From Virgibacillus doumboii (lineage in GTDB: Bacteria; Bacillota; Bacilli; Bacillales; Amphibacillaceae), in assembly GCF_902806455.1 (NCBI RefSeq), contig NZ_CADCWQ010000001.1, positions 186,001 to 250,000 on the forward strand: a DNA stretch of 64,000 nt, read 5' to 3'. Each line of letters starts with the position of its first letter. Within the stretch, counting starts at the first letter, position 1. Positions 53,324 through 62,605 of this stretch are shown here, one piece after another. The position numbers were made by a program, and so were the translations under genes. The notes below the pieces were generated by a model. It ran no database searches, was not told where the DNA came from, and was given only the letters and a program-made list of their open reading frames with translations.

Positions 53324-54229
53324 CTAGCTTTTTGCATGCTTTTCCTTACGATGGAATCTAATATTTCCCAGTTCATTTAGGATAATTGCGCCAATGATTA
53401 GAATCGTCCCAACCCATTGAACGGCAGTTATTGTCTCATGAAGGATGATGCCGGCAGACGTTATTGCGACCGGCAATTCAATAGAGCTTAATATGTTTGC
53501 CAGACCTCCGGAAACTAAATGTGCTCCAAGCGCGAAAAATAATGGAGGCAACACAGCACCAAATAGTGCAACACCCGCACATACTAACCATAAGTGTCCA
53601 TCAGTTACGGGGATAGATGGGATGTCTCTGATAAAAATCAACGACACCAGTACGGCGGATCCAGTTACCATTATTGAACTGCGAACCCATGGATCAACAT
53701 CCACTGCAACTTTGCCGCTCGAATAAATAAATCCGGCATATGTAAATGCAGAAAGGATGCCAAATACAAAACCCATTGCAGGCAACCGATCAAGGCTTCC
53801 ATGAAGGATATTGGAGGCTAAAAACACGCCTGTAAGAATCAGCACGATTGCCAAAAAGGTCATAAAGGTCGGCTTGATTTTGCTGAATATCCATTCAAGC
53901 AGGATGCCGATCCAGACGAATTGGAATAATAATATAATTGCTAATGACGCCGGAAGATACTGCATTGAGCCATAGTAAAAAATACTTGTCAGCCCGACAA
54001 ACGAACCGGTAATCAGAATTTGTTTGATATTCTTTCGGTTTAACCCTCTGAAGCTTGCTCCTTTAGCTAAAGCGATACCCCACAAAAACACGAAGGAAAT
54101 CAGCATTTGAATAATATTAATCTGACCAAGTGTGTAACCATAGCTGAAGCCCAGTTTGGCAAAAATGGGTGTAAATCCAAAGCTGCCTGCCCCAATTAAT
54201 ACGAAAATAATTCCTCTTTTTCTTCCCAT
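53324..54229 (-). CDS. EamA/DMT family transporter
   Basis: A 301-residue membrane protein with ten predicted TM segments in two EamA repeats (GAGSFGFTPIFAKLGFSYG at the start of the first; FGILSAFTYAGFIYSSGK in the second), as in drug/metabolite exporters. Substrate unknown. ATG 54229 has GAGGAG 9 nt upstream; an in-frame TTG three codons earlier is less likely. The sequence ggtcctgtccct overlaps its stop codon and resembles the ends of the element at 1-173. Confidence 0.88.
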   Translation of the reverse strand: MGRKRGIIFVLIGAGSFGFTPIFAKLGFSYGYTLGQINIIQMLISFVFLWGIALAKGASFRGLNRKNIKQILITGSFVGLTSIFYYGSMQYLPASLAIILLFQFVWIGILLEWIFSKIKPTFMTFLAIVLILTGVFLASNILHGSLDRLPAMGFVFGILSAFTYAGFIYSSGKVAVDVDPWVRSSIMVTGSAVLVSLIFIRDIPSIPVTDGHLWLVCAGVALFGAVLPPLFFALGAHLVSGGLANILSSIELPVAITSAGIILHETITAVQWVGTILIIGAIILNELGNIRFHRKEKHAKS

Positions 54230-54285
54230 AGCTGTCAACTCCTCGTACTAAACAAAGCAATCATATCATAGTTTGCATGTCACAA

Positions 54286-54312
54286 TAATAAAAGACTGCT
54301 AACATAGCAGCC
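54286..54312 (-). terminator. Terminator of the diguanylate cyclase gene
   Basis: On the minus strand GGCTGCT-atgtt-AGCAGTC (54312-54294) is followed by TTTTATTATT. One G-T pair in a 7-bp stem. Confidence 0.65.
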
Positions 54313-54313
54313 T

Positions 54314-55576
54314 TCATGAATCCGAATATCTCACAGACATTGGCAAATCGTTTATGCTATTCTTTACCGACACACGGTTTTTGCCGAGTTCTTTTGATTT
54401 CAGTAATAGATGGTCGGCATTAACGTACCCTTTTTCGATGGAAAGGTATTCCGTCGTTTTATAATAATACAATCCGAATGATGCGGTATAGGAAATTGAA
54501 ATGTTTTTCGACTTAAATTCCGCATGGACCTGACTGGTACTCACATCACTCCGCATCAGTTCCACCAGTTCCCAGCATTCCTCATATGTTTTATTTCTGA
54601 GGAAAATTGTAAACTCTTCGCCGCCGGTTCGGAATAAATGATCCCCCTCAGTAAGCCTGTACTGCAGAACTTTTGCAAAATGCCGGATTACTTTGTCACC
54701 AATGGCATGGTTATAGTTATCGTTATACTGCTTGAATTTATCAATATCCGCTACAATAATTCCGATATACTCTCCTGACGCGTTATACTCCTTCATTTTT
54801 TTGTCCAAATATGCCCGGTTATACACGCCCGTCAGGAAGTCGCTGTATGCCATTTGTTCGAATTTATCACGTTCTATTTTGTTGCGGATACTCAGTGATT
54901 TATCCACGAGCGAACGACTGACCAGATAGTTTAAGATAAACAGGGCAATGACCATTTCCCATCTTTCTTCCTGTAAAAAAATAAGCAGTAACCCGTTTGA
55001 GAAGGCCATTTTTCCTAAATCAGCAACACTCCTGCTCTTTATAAAATCAATTGCATCCCGCCATGACCTGATTTCCCCATAGCAGATCGAGATGATGATA
55101 AGGTAAATATCAGATAAGAAGGCAGTAAACAGCACGAGACAGATAATTAAGATCCAAAAGCCGAACGGTATGTTTTGAAAGGCAGGATAAAATTGTGTAA
55201 ACAGGTAAAATGCAATCGTGTTGTTAAGCACAAATGACGCGATATTATAAAATGTATGCAGAAACTCTTCATCATCAGCCGTTTTTGTGAATTTGCGATA
55301 AAAATAAACTGTAAAAGAAGTAATCGTTTCGTAGATGAGCAGTCCAAGCGGGCCGGCGAACAGGGCAATTGACAAGCTGTATGAGATGCCGTAATCCATG
55401 TTTATTTTTCCATTTGTTGTTACTACTCGCAGGTGGATATAGAGGATGGAGAATAACCAATACAGTCCAAATGCCTTCAAATATACAGAAGTGTCAATCA
55501 ACATAGGTCCGGATAGTAAAGCAGCAAAAAAAGAAGCCGCGAATAATGCGATGATGAAGACCTTAACACGCAACAT
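54314..55576 (-). CDS. Membrane diguanylate cyclase (GGDEF)
   Basis: A 420-residue protein: about six TM segments (residues 1-210) form an MASE-like sensor, then a GGDEF domain starts at DFLTGVYNRAYLDKKM. The active site is GGEEF (RTGGEEFTIFL), a functional variant, with ADIDKFKQYND as the first metal motif. It should make cyclic di-GMP from GTP at the membrane. No RxxD inhibitory site is obvious just upstream of GGEEF. ATG 55576 has GGGGGAG 8 nt upstream. Cyclic di-GMP commonly controls motility and exopolysaccharide. Confidence 0.92.
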   Translation of the reverse strand: MLRVKVFIIALFAASFFAALLSGPMLIDTSVYLKAFGLYWLFSILYIHLRVVTTNGKINMDYGISYSLSIALFAGPLGLLIYETITSFTVYFYRKFTKTADDEEFLHTFYNIASFVLNNTIAFYLFTQFYPAFQNIPFGFWILIICLVLFTAFLSDIYLIIISICYGEIRSWRDAIDFIKSRSVADLGKMAFSNGLLLIFLQEERWEMVIALFILNYLVSRSLVDKSLSIRNKIERDKFEQMAYSDFLTGVYNRAYLDKKMKEYNASGEYIGIIVADIDKFKQYNDNYNHAIGDKVIRHFAKVLQYRLTEGDHLFRTGGEEFTIFLRNKTYEECWELVELMRSDVSTSQVHAEFKSKNISISYTASFGLYYYKTTEYLSIEKGYVNADHLLLKSKELGKNRVSVKNSINDLPMSVRYSDS

Positions 55577-55766
55577 TGGCAATTCTCCCCCTTTCCATAT
55601 AGGACCTTCAACCTAAACAATATTCTTAATCATATCATAATTAAATCTCTTTTTGTAAAAAATCTGTCATTTCTGATGGGATGCCTCTTTTGGGCATGGG
55701 TCCTTTGTAATTTTGTATAGAAATTGCCATTCATATCAAACTAACGGGTGAAAGGAGTTGGGAAGG

Positions 55767-56384
55767 ATGGAACTTGATTGGATTTGGAAGGCAGTACTTA
55801 TAGTTATTGGTGGAACATTCCTTTTACGGCTTGCCGGCAGGAAATCCATTTCACAAATGACGCTCCCGCAAACAGTTCTTATGATTGGGATTGGCTCGTT
55901 GCTTATTCAGCCTGTATCAGGCTCAAACATCTGGCAGACACTGGCTGTAGGAGGCATTCTTGTTTTTACGTTGATATTAATGGAATATGCCCAGGTGAAA
56001 GGGAATCCGTTTGAAAAATTCATAATTGGAAAATCCAAGGTTCTTATCGAAAATGGTCAGTTGAATGAAAAAAATTTAAAGAGGCTGCGACTTACAGTAG
56101 ATCAGCTGGAGATGAATCTGAGAGTTCAAAATGTCACAAGCTTAAAAGATGTGGAATGGGCGACTTTGGAGCCTAATGGACAGGTTGGTTTCACACTAAA
56201 AAAAGAAGCCCAGCCTGTAACGAAAAAAGAATTCCAGGAGTTTTCAGCAGAGGTTCAACAATTACTTACTCAAATAGGTAAAAATCAGGCAGCTAATCCA
56301 TCTCTTTTTCCAGATCAGCAGAATATATTTACGGAGATTGATGAAGAAAAACCTAAAAAACCATCGCCAAAACACCTGCAATGA
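55767..56384 (+). CDS. DUF421 membrane protein (YetF/YkjA family)
   Basis: A 205-residue protein with three N-terminal TM segments (about 8-85) and a cytoplasmic domain GKSKVLIENGQLNEKNLKRLRLTVDQLEMNLR, the DUF421 hallmark, followed by a Glu/Gln-rich tail. Related spore and vegetative proteins are known but the function is unclear. ATG 55767 follows AAAGGAG by 9 nt; an in-frame TTG at 55758 is rejected because it lies in the ribosome site. Confidence 0.87.
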   Translation: MELDWIWKAVLIVIGGTFLLRLAGRKSISQMTLPQTVLMIGIGSLLIQPVSGSNIWQTLAVGGILVFTLILMEYAQVKGNPFEKFIIGKSKVLIENGQLNEKNLKRLRLTVDQLEMNLRVQNVTSLKDVEWATLEPNGQVGFTLKKEAQPVTKKEFQEFSAEVQQLLTQIGKNQAANPSLFPDQQNIFTEIDEEKPKKPSPKHLQ

Positions 56385-56392
56385 AGTTGACC

Positions 56393-56575
56393 GCGGACAT
56401 TTAATCCTTTATTTCCATCAAACACACGTCTTTTGCAACTCTGGTGGACCTCTATTCCTTTATTTGGCCAAAAGCATGCCTTATTGACAGGTTTTTTAGT
56501 GGATAGCGGAACAAATGTCCGTGGACTCATCCAAAATACGATTTTTTTCAGATATAAAGGAACAGATGTCCACCG
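56393..56575. repeat. Composite inverted repeat (GGACAT...ATTCCG family), copy 2
   Basis: Same order as copy 1: forward units 'gcggacatttaatcctttat' and 'ggacctctattcctttat', then inverted 'atagcggaacaaatgtcc' and 'ataaaggaacagatgtcc', with 'aaacacacg' again between the forward units. About 183 nt, close to copy 1 in length. It fills the gap between DUF421 and the antiporter terminator. Confidence 0.7.
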
Positions 56576-56623
56576 CAAATTTTGGATGCGATACTTGTAC
56601 AATTTATCAATACATATGAAACA

Positions 56624-56653
56624 GAAATAGCATACCACCAAGTATGCTATTTC
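56624..56653. terminator. Bidirectional hairpin between DUF421 and nhaC-type gene
   Basis: GAAATAGCATAC and GTATGCTATTTC form a perfect 12-bp stem with a 6-nt loop. T content after it is modest on either strand, so termination strength is uncertain. Confidence 0.6.
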
Positions 56654-56669
56654 CGTTTCTCAGCACTTT

Positions 56670-58088
56670 TTAAATAAAAAAGAACCCTACGGCAAGATAA
56701 ATCGCAACAGAAATCCCTGCTCCTATCGAACAAATCTTTAACTTATAGCGTGCGTATTCAACCAACGGCATTTCCAGAATCGATGCGGTCGTAATGGTTG
56801 TATCCCCGAGCGGAGACGTCATTGCGCCAAACGATCCACTGGCGAACACAGCTCCAACTGTTAATGGTATCGATGCGCCGGATGATACGGCGAGTGCTAT
56901 TCCGAGCGGCATGAACAATCCCCACGTTCCCCACGATGATCCGATAAAATAACTGACTACGGCTCCAATCAGAAATATAATCGCCGGAATTGTGAACGAT
57001 GGCAGGAATGAACCGAGTGTAGTACTGATAAACTTCGAGAAGCCAAGATCCTCGGCTACAAGAGACAATGCCCAGACGAGTACGAGCAGGATGATTGCCT
57101 GCATCAGCTGGTTTCCGCCATCAAAGAAGTGGAAGATTGTCTCACCCAGCTCCTGTTTGCGGAACATGTAATAGACAAACGTAATAATAAGTGTAATGAA
57201 AATAGCCAGCAGCATGACAAATGTTGCGTCCGCTTGTGAAAAGGCATCAAAGACAGTTTCTGCACCTTTTGACACCCCGTCTTCCCATAACAGGAACAGT
57301 GATAAACCAAGCAGCAGAAATAATGGAACAATTAAATTCCAAGGCTGTGCTTTTACCATGGACAGTTCCTTTTCTATCCCGACGCGGTGGTATTCAGGGT
57401 CATCTTCATTCTTGCTTTTCTGCTTTTTAGTAATTTCTTTTTCAGATGATGACCAGAACGTCCGAATCAAGCCAATCACAAGCATGACAATGGCGTAAAA
57501 GTTAAACAGAATGCTAAGTAAAAAAATCTGATAGGAGTCCATTCCCAGGTCATGTTTCTGAACCCCGGCTTCCACCAGTGAAACCATAAACCCGACAAAT
57601 GCGGTGGCTACAGGCAACAGAACAATAACCGAGCTTGTAGAGACATCCATCGTGAATCCGACCTTGCGTTTGGACATTTTCATTTTATCCATGAGTGATT
57701 TCACGACTGGTCCAATCATCATAATCCGGAACATCGGCATCATGAATGTAAATGGCAGTGTAAGCCAAATCAAGCTAAGCAATCCGCGCTGGGAGTCTAT
57801 TTTTTCACCGATCCATTGGGAGAACCCTTTAATCCCTCCGGAGATATTCATCATACCAACAAGACCACCAAATAAATAAAGAAAGGCAATAATTTTAATG
57901 TTATTTTCATCAGATAGAGTCGTTACAATATAGTTAACTGTTTTCTGAGACCCGCCTAATACACTGAATTCAACAAGTAAAGCGCCAACTAGTAATCCGA
58001 GAACGAGGCCCGGCAGTATTTTTTTCAGCCAAATAGATAACCCGATTACAATGATAAATGGAATTAACGATAACCATGTTTGCTCCAT
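56670..58088 (-). CDS. NhaC family Na+/H+ antiporter
   Basis: A 472-residue membrane antiporter with about eleven TM segments. Typical family stretches are FLIGAVVSYFIGSSWGTWGLFMP and GSFGAMTSPLGDTTITTASI. It likely exchanges Na+ and H+ in a salt-tolerant organism; some family members exchange organic substrates (malate/lactate), so the ion assignment is inferred. ATG 58088 has AAGGGAGG 7 nt upstream; a longer frame from 58124 would begin before this site. Confidence 0.88.
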   Translation of the reverse strand: MEQTWLSLIPFIIVIGLSIWLKKILPGLVLGLLVGALLVEFSVLGGSQKTVNYIVTTLSDENNIKIIAFLYLFGGLVGMMNISGGIKGFSQWIGEKIDSQRGLLSLIWLTLPFTFMMPMFRIMMIGPVVKSLMDKMKMSKRKVGFTMDVSTSSVIVLLPVATAFVGFMVSLVEAGVQKHDLGMDSYQIFLLSILFNFYAIVMLVIGLIRTFWSSSEKEITKKQKSKNEDDPEYHRVGIEKELSMVKAQPWNLIVPLFLLLGLSLFLLWEDGVSKGAETVFDAFSQADATFVMLLAIFITLIITFVYYMFRKQELGETIFHFFDGGNQLMQAIILLVLVWALSLVAEDLGFSKFISTTLGSFLPSFTIPAIIFLIGAVVSYFIGSSWGTWGLFMPLGIALAVSSGASIPLTVGAVFASGSFGAMTSPLGDTTITTASILEMPLVEYARYKLKICSIGAGISVAIYLAVGFFFI

Positions 58089-58243
58089 ATTTATGCCTCC
58101 CTTCCACAGTTTAATTTGTCCCAATCAGGTCGATTTCATGCGAATGATTATTTCGGTACTAACGTCTTATCTTTTGCCGTAAGTATTTATTTAAATATTT
58201 CGTTAAGTTAAAATGGAAACAGATAGGATGGAAGGGGATTTGT

Positions 58244-59020
58244 ATGGTAGAAGATAAAGTGGTTTTTATTACAGGTGCAGCCAGTGGTATCGGATATGCT
58301 TTAGCGGGTGCCTTTGCCGAAAATGGGGCAAAAGTTGTTGTATCAGACCTTAATGAAGATGGGGTGAAAGAGGCTTCACAGCAATTGCTCGGCAGGGGCT
58401 ATGATTGTCTGGGTATTAAATGTGACGTGAATGATGAGGCGGAGTTGGAGCATGCGATTAATGTTGCAGCCGAAAATTATGGACGGATTGATGTTTTAAT
58501 CAATAATGCAGGTCTGCAGCACATCGCACCAATTGAAGAATTTCCAACCGAAAAATTTGAGCAGCTTGTGAAAGTTATGCAGGTAGCGCCGTTTATGGCA
58601 ACAAAACATGTTTTTCCGATTATGAAAAAACAAGGATCGGGCCGTATCATCAACATGGCTTCCATCAATGGTCTGATTGGATTCGCAGGAAAAGCTGCAT
58701 ATAACAGTGCCAAGCATGGTGTGATTGGCTTGACGAAAGTGGCAGCACTTGAAGGAGCAGAACATGGAATTACGGTTAATGCCATCTGCCCCGGCTATGT
58801 AGATACACCACTGGTCCAAAATCAGCTGGCTGACCTTGCTGGAAATCGCGGGGTATCGTTTGAAAAAGCATTGGAGGAAGTTATTTATCCGCTTGTTCCG
58901 CAAAAAAGGCTGCTGGACGTTCAGGAAATTGCTGATTACACAATGTTTATCGCAAGTGACAAAGCAAAAGGAGTGACAGGGCAGGCAGTAGTGTTGGATG
59001 GAGGATATACCACACAATAA
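58244..59020 (+). CDS. 3-hydroxybutyrate dehydrogenase-like SDR
   Basis: A 258-residue classical SDR. NAD site TGAASGIG (10-17), NNAG near 88, catalytic Ser in INMASINGL, YNSAK and PGYVDTPLV. The C-terminal GVTGQAVVLDGGYTTQ and the LVQNQLADLA segment match D-3-hydroxybutyrate dehydrogenase, which oxidises (R)-3-hydroxybutyrate to acetoacetate with NAD+. Related SDRs use other hydroxy acids. A GGAAGGGG ribosome site precedes ATG 58244. Its neighbour is a BCCT carrier sharing the terminator at 59024. Confidence 0.88.
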   Translation: MVEDKVVFITGAASGIGYALAGAFAENGAKVVVSDLNEDGVKEASQQLLGRGYDCLGIKCDVNDEAELEHAINVAAENYGRIDVLINNAGLQHIAPIEEFPTEKFEQLVKVMQVAPFMATKHVFPIMKKQGSGRIINMASINGLIGFAGKAAYNSAKHGVIGLTKVAALEGAEHGITVNAICPGYVDTPLVQNQLADLAGNRGVSFEKALEEVIYPLVPQKRLLDVQEIADYTMFIASDKAKGVTGQAVVLDGGYTTQ

Positions 59021-59023
59021 AAA

Positions 59024-59057
59024 ACCATGCAGAGAGTAAGCGCTCTGCATGATTTTT
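59024..59057. terminator. Bidirectional terminator
   Basis: CATGCAGAG (59026-59034) and CTCTGCATG (59043-59051) form a perfect 9-bp stem flanked by A-run and T-run, serving the convergent SDR and BCCT genes. Confidence 0.85.
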
Positions 59058-60702
59058 ATCTGTCGAAATCATCAAAATGCTGGTCCTCCAACACTTCAAG
59101 TGCTGAACGTTTTCTTTTTTTGCCGCGCTTACGCTTTACAATTTCCTCCCGGTCAATATGGATTGTTGGCGGATCGTAATCTTTTGACGCCTTCAAATCT
59201 TCATTGGAAGCTTTCAAAAATGACCAGGCAAGAAGCAACATGATAAATAGAACCGGAAATCCGGCGACAATACTGGCTGTCTGCAATGTCTGCAAATCGC
59301 CGATAAACATCAGGATAAGCGGCATCAGACATAGAGTAAAGGCCCAAAAAAGACGGTTCCAACGCAATGGTTCAGCTTTTACTTCCTTTTGGACAACTGC
59401 GGAAAGGATATAGGATGACGAATCAAAAGTAGTCGCAAGGAAAATAATTGCCAGTACAGTAAAGACAGGGATCATAAGCCCCGCCAATGGAAGCTGGTTA
59501 AGGATAGCGATAATCGCTGCCGGTGCTCCATTTTCATTCATAAAACCGACAACGTCAAAGCTTCCGGTTAACTGCAGGTGCAGTCCGTAATTTCCCATAA
59601 CACCGAAAAACAGAATACAGCCTAATGTGCCGTAAATCATTGTGCCGAAAATCATTTCCCGAATCGTCCGTCCACGGGAAATACGTGCGACAAATAAACC
59701 GACAAATGGCGCATACACAAGCCACCAGGCCCAGTAAAACACCGTCCAGGCTTCAGGGAAACCTGTTTCTTTAAATCCACTTATATTGGCAAACGGCTCC
59801 AGCCACGTAGCCATTTTGAAAAAGTTGTCCAAAATAAGGCCAATACTGGTGAATGCCGTTTCACTGATAAACAAGGTTGGGCCAAATACAAAGATGAATA
59901 AAAGAACAAAAATAGCGAGCCATAAATTGACATCACTTAACACCTTAATCCCGCGGCGTAAACCGGAGTAGGCACTGATTGCAAAAATAGAGGTACAGAT
60001 AAGCATAACGACAGCTTTTAACGTCATGTTTACCGGGAGTCCGGTTATTTCATTGATTCCTGCAGCGATCATCGGTGTTCCCAGTGCGAGCGTTGTTCCG
60101 GCACCACCCATAAGCCCGAACATAAAGAGAACATCAATTACAATGCCGAGTGGTGTATCCACTAATCTGCCAAGCACCGGCCGAACGGACTCACTTATTT
60201 TCAAAACAGGTTTTTTTCGGACGTAATAAAAGTAGGCAATCGGCAATGCCGGCAATGTATAAATTGCCCAGGCAATCGGTCCCCAGTGGAAGATGCCGTA
60301 TGCGGGTGCATATTGTATGGCTTCGTCTGATTTGGGTTCAATCCCGAATGGGGGTCCCTGGTAGTAGTAAGCCCACTCAATCATTCCCCAATACAGGATA
60401 CTGGAGCCGATTCCTGCTGCAAATAGCATTGCCGCCCAGGAGATGGTTCCAAATTCTTTTTCTTCATCTTCATCACCAAGCTTGATATGACCATTTTTGC
60501 TGAATGCCACAAATATCAGAAAAGCGAAGGCAGCCATACCAAAAATTAAATACAATACACCAAAATTACCTGTCACGAAATCATTAGCCATCGAGACGAT
60601 TTCTTTTCCTGCTTTCGGGAATACAGCAAGTGGTATGGAAACAGCAAGCAGTAATATTAAGGCACCAATGAATGTTGGCCAGTCAATCAAATTTTTGTTC
60701 AT
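59056..60702 (-). CDS. BCCT family betaine/carnitine/choline transporter
   Basis: A 548-residue secondary transporter with twelve TM segments. The BCCT signature is WAWWLVYAPFVGLFVARISRG, with GTISWAAMLFAAGIGSSILYWG near residue 85 as the substrate-site region. The last 60 residues form a charged cytoplasmic tail (KRKRGKKRKRS), as in osmosensing members. Substrate is unresolved; the adjacent thioesterase resembles a carnitine-catabolic enzyme, favouring carnitine or betaine. The start is ATG 60702 with GAAAGGGTG upstream. Confidence 0.92.
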   Translation of the reverse strand: MNKNLIDWPTFIGALILLLAVSIPLAVFPKAGKEIVSMANDFVTGNFGVLYLIFGMAAFAFLIFVAFSKNGHIKLGDEDEEKEFGTISWAAMLFAAGIGSSILYWGMIEWAYYYQGPPFGIEPKSDEAIQYAPAYGIFHWGPIAWAIYTLPALPIAYFYYVRKKPVLKISESVRPVLGRLVDTPLGIVIDVLFMFGLMGGAGTTLALGTPMIAAGINEITGLPVNMTLKAVVMLICTSIFAISAYSGLRRGIKVLSDVNLWLAIFVLLFIFVFGPTLFISETAFTSIGLILDNFFKMATWLEPFANISGFKETGFPEAWTVFYWAWWLVYAPFVGLFVARISRGRTIREMIFGTMIYGTLGCILFFGVMGNYGLHLQLTGSFDVVGFMNENGAPAAIIAILNQLPLAGLMIPVFTVLAIIFLATTFDSSSYILSAVVQKEVKAEPLRWNRLFWAFTLCLMPLILMFIGDLQTLQTASIVAGFPVLFIMLLLAWSFLKASNEDLKASKDYDPPTIHIDREEIVKRKRGKKRKRSALEVLEDQHFDDFDR

Positions 60703-60824
60703 TTTGAGTTCACCCTTTCTAACGATAGCTTTTCATGAAGTGGTAAGGTTATACATGCAACCGGAGAGCCTTGCCAGTTTTCATTTTAAAGCTTAAACTT
60801 GAAGGAAAAAGAAGGGAAATACAT

Positions 60825-61307
60825 ATGAACAAACCTAAAGTAATCATTGAAGATAAAGTACGTGAAGACTGGATTGACTACAACGGCCACATGAATGATG
60901 CCAAGTATGCTAAAATTTTCAGCTGGGGTGTTGACCGGTTCATGAAACTGGTTGGCATCACAGACGACTTTCGGGAAAATAGCCACTACACTGTTTTTAC
61001 GATGGAAAATCATATCTGTTATCTGGCAGAAATGAAGCTTGGAAAGCCATTTGAAGTGCATCTGCAAATGATTGATTATGATGAAAAACGTGCACATGTT
61101 TTTTACGAACTGTATGGAAAGGATGGGAAACGGGCTGCAACGAGTGAGCAAATGCTGATGGGAATGGACCAGACGACAGGACGGCCGGCTCCATTTCCCG
61201 AGAATATTGTTGCTGGTGTTAAGGAACTTGCTGCCAATCATACATTGGGTGAGATGCCTGATGAAGTCGGCCGGGTAATTGGGATTAGAAGGAAGCGCAA
61301 GGGATAG
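60825..61307 (+). CDS. Thioesterase family protein (betainyl-CoA thioesterase-like)
   Basis: A 160-residue hot-dog fold protein. The opening EDKVREDWIDYNGHMNDAKYAKIFSW resembles the thioesterase domain of carnitine dehydrogenase fusions (W-I-D-Y-N-G-H-M), with the Asp/Asn typical of 4HBT-like catalysis. Probable reaction: hydrolysis of an acyl-CoA such as betainyl-CoA. ATG 60825 has GAAGGG 8 nt upstream; an earlier in-frame ATG at 60771 lacks one. Divergent from the BCCT gene. Confidence 0.82.
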   Translation: MNKPKVIIEDKVREDWIDYNGHMNDAKYAKIFSWGVDRFMKLVGITDDFRENSHYTVFTMENHICYLAEMKLGKPFEVHLQMIDYDEKRAHVFYELYGKDGKRAATSEQMLMGMDQTTGRPAPFPENIVAGVKELAANHTLGEMPDEVGRVIGIRRKRKG

Positions 61308-61326
61308 AGTATTGGGGGATTACATA

Positions 61327-62085
61327 ATGGAGTCCGATCGAACCGCATTCGACAGACTGGATATTTATCGGAAAGTGAAAATTGTTGAAGGCGAAAAATT
61401 TGTCACGATTGAGGATACAAAAAGTCTGGGAGAAGACGAGATGGTTGAGTTTGTGACACATTTTATCGATGACCTTGCCTTTGAGGATGTTCCGAGTGTG
61501 AATGTTTTGGTGAACAATCGGTTTTCCGAAAAGGTAGAACGTATGCTTAAGGAAAAGAGTTTTCAGCTGCATGATGAAGTGGTGATGGTTCGGAAGCAGC
61601 TTGATGATATGTTATCGGGTGCGGATGATTTAACATTTTCTTTACGTTCACTGCACGAATTGCCGCTTGAGGAATTCATCAGCGTTTGGAAGAAGTCCGC
61701 TGCTAACTCACCGAATGCCTCGTCTGTTTTAAATATGGATGAACAGATGCAGAATGTCAGGAAAGAACTTGGACCGGGCTATCAGGATACATGTCTGGTA
61801 GCGTATGATGGCGGGAAGCCTGTTGGTGTTGTCATGCCGCACATTGAGCCCGGTACTTTAGATGAAGGCAGGCTTTTTTATTTTGGCCTTGTGCCTGAAG
61901 AACGCGGTAAACGGAAGAGTAAAGTGCTCCACCAACAGGCATTGCGGGTGCTGAAGGAAGACTTTGGAGCATCCTATTATATCGGGTCAACCAGTACGGC
62001 GAATATCCCGATGTTAAAGACATTTAAGGAGAACGGGTGTAGCGTGATTGAGCGGGATAGGGTGTATACACGGAAACGGAGTTAA
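61327..62085 (+). CDS. GNAT family N-acetyltransferase
   Basis: A 252-residue protein. The C-terminal half is a GNAT domain: CLVAYDGGKPVGVVMPHI, FGLVPEERGKRKSKVLHQQAL (acetyl-CoA pyrophosphate loop, R-G-K-x-K) and STSTANIPMLKTFKENGC. The N-terminal half is a separate, unrecognised domain. Substrate unknown. ATG 61327 follows GGGGG by 8 nt and lies 19 nt after the thioesterase stop, so they are probably one operon. Confidence 0.82.
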   Translation: MESDRTAFDRLDIYRKVKIVEGEKFVTIEDTKSLGEDEMVEFVTHFIDDLAFEDVPSVNVLVNNRFSEKVERMLKEKSFQLHDEVVMVRKQLDDMLSGADDLTFSLRSLHELPLEEFISVWKKSAANSPNASSVLNMDEQMQNVRKELGPGYQDTCLVAYDGGKPVGVVMPHIEPGTLDEGRLFYFGLVPEERGKRKSKVLHQQALRVLKEDFGASYYIGSTSTANIPMLKTFKENGCSVIERDRVYTRKRS

Positions 62086-62112
62086 TGACATATGGTTCGT
62101 TTTGATGCTTTT

Positions 62113-62217
62113 GGCTGTAGCTGTCACAGAAGCGGCTGATGTTCAAAAGGATTTGGCTTATGTTGTCACAGAATCGGCTTAAGTTCACAACTTTTTCGCT
62201 GAAATGTTCACATTTTA
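62113..62217. repeat. Five-unit 21-nt-period tandem repeat
   Basis: Units start GGCT (last CGCT) at 62113, 62134, 62155, 62176 and 62197, an exact 21-nt period. Odd units share 'TGTCACAGAA(G/T)C' and even units share 'GTTCA', giving a 42-nt super-period. Sequence differs from the repeat at 1-173 but unit length and number are equal. No start codon or ribosome site, so not called as a gene. Confidence 0.65.
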
Positions 62218-62354
62218 ATAGCCTAAATTGAAACAACGATTATTCTCCACCCAAAATATGTTAACTCTCCTATTGCACAAAAAAATATTCTATGCTACTC
62301 TATTACATACAATATATTGTAAATATTTTAATAGAAAATAACTATATATAGTAT

Positions 62355-62556
62355 TCGCAAGGTAAGGTGACACGCGTTGTCTTAAAAGGGAATCCAGTGA
62401 AAATCTGGAACTGTCCCCGCAACTGTAAGTGTGGACGAACGAGATACCCACTGTATCGCAAACTTCACGGTGACGATACGGGAAGGATTTCAGTAGGCTA
62501 AAAGCACAAGTCAGGAGACCTGCCATAGCTTGCAGTTTCAATTCCTCGGGGTAAGA
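62355..62556 (+). promoter_or_regulatory. Cobalamin (B12) riboswitch
   Basis: Contains the conserved core GGGAA...CCAGTGAAAATCTGGAACTGTCCCCGCAACTGTAA (62388-62429) and the B12 box AGTCAGGAGACCTGCCAT (62509-62526). These match the AdoCbl riboswitch consensus almost exactly. It lies in the leader of the ribonucleotide reductase gene, followed by an intrinsic terminator, so cobalamin binding should end transcription. Confidence 0.95.
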
Positions 62557-62605
62557 GAAGATGAAACGATGGAGAAGCAGATACATATTTTCTGTCGTTT
62601 TATAG

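Noticed and set aside
62024..62236. 70-codon minus-strand frame with heptapeptide-like repeats
   Set aside because: Produced by the 21-nt repeat; overlaps the end of the GNAT gene and lacks a ribosome site.
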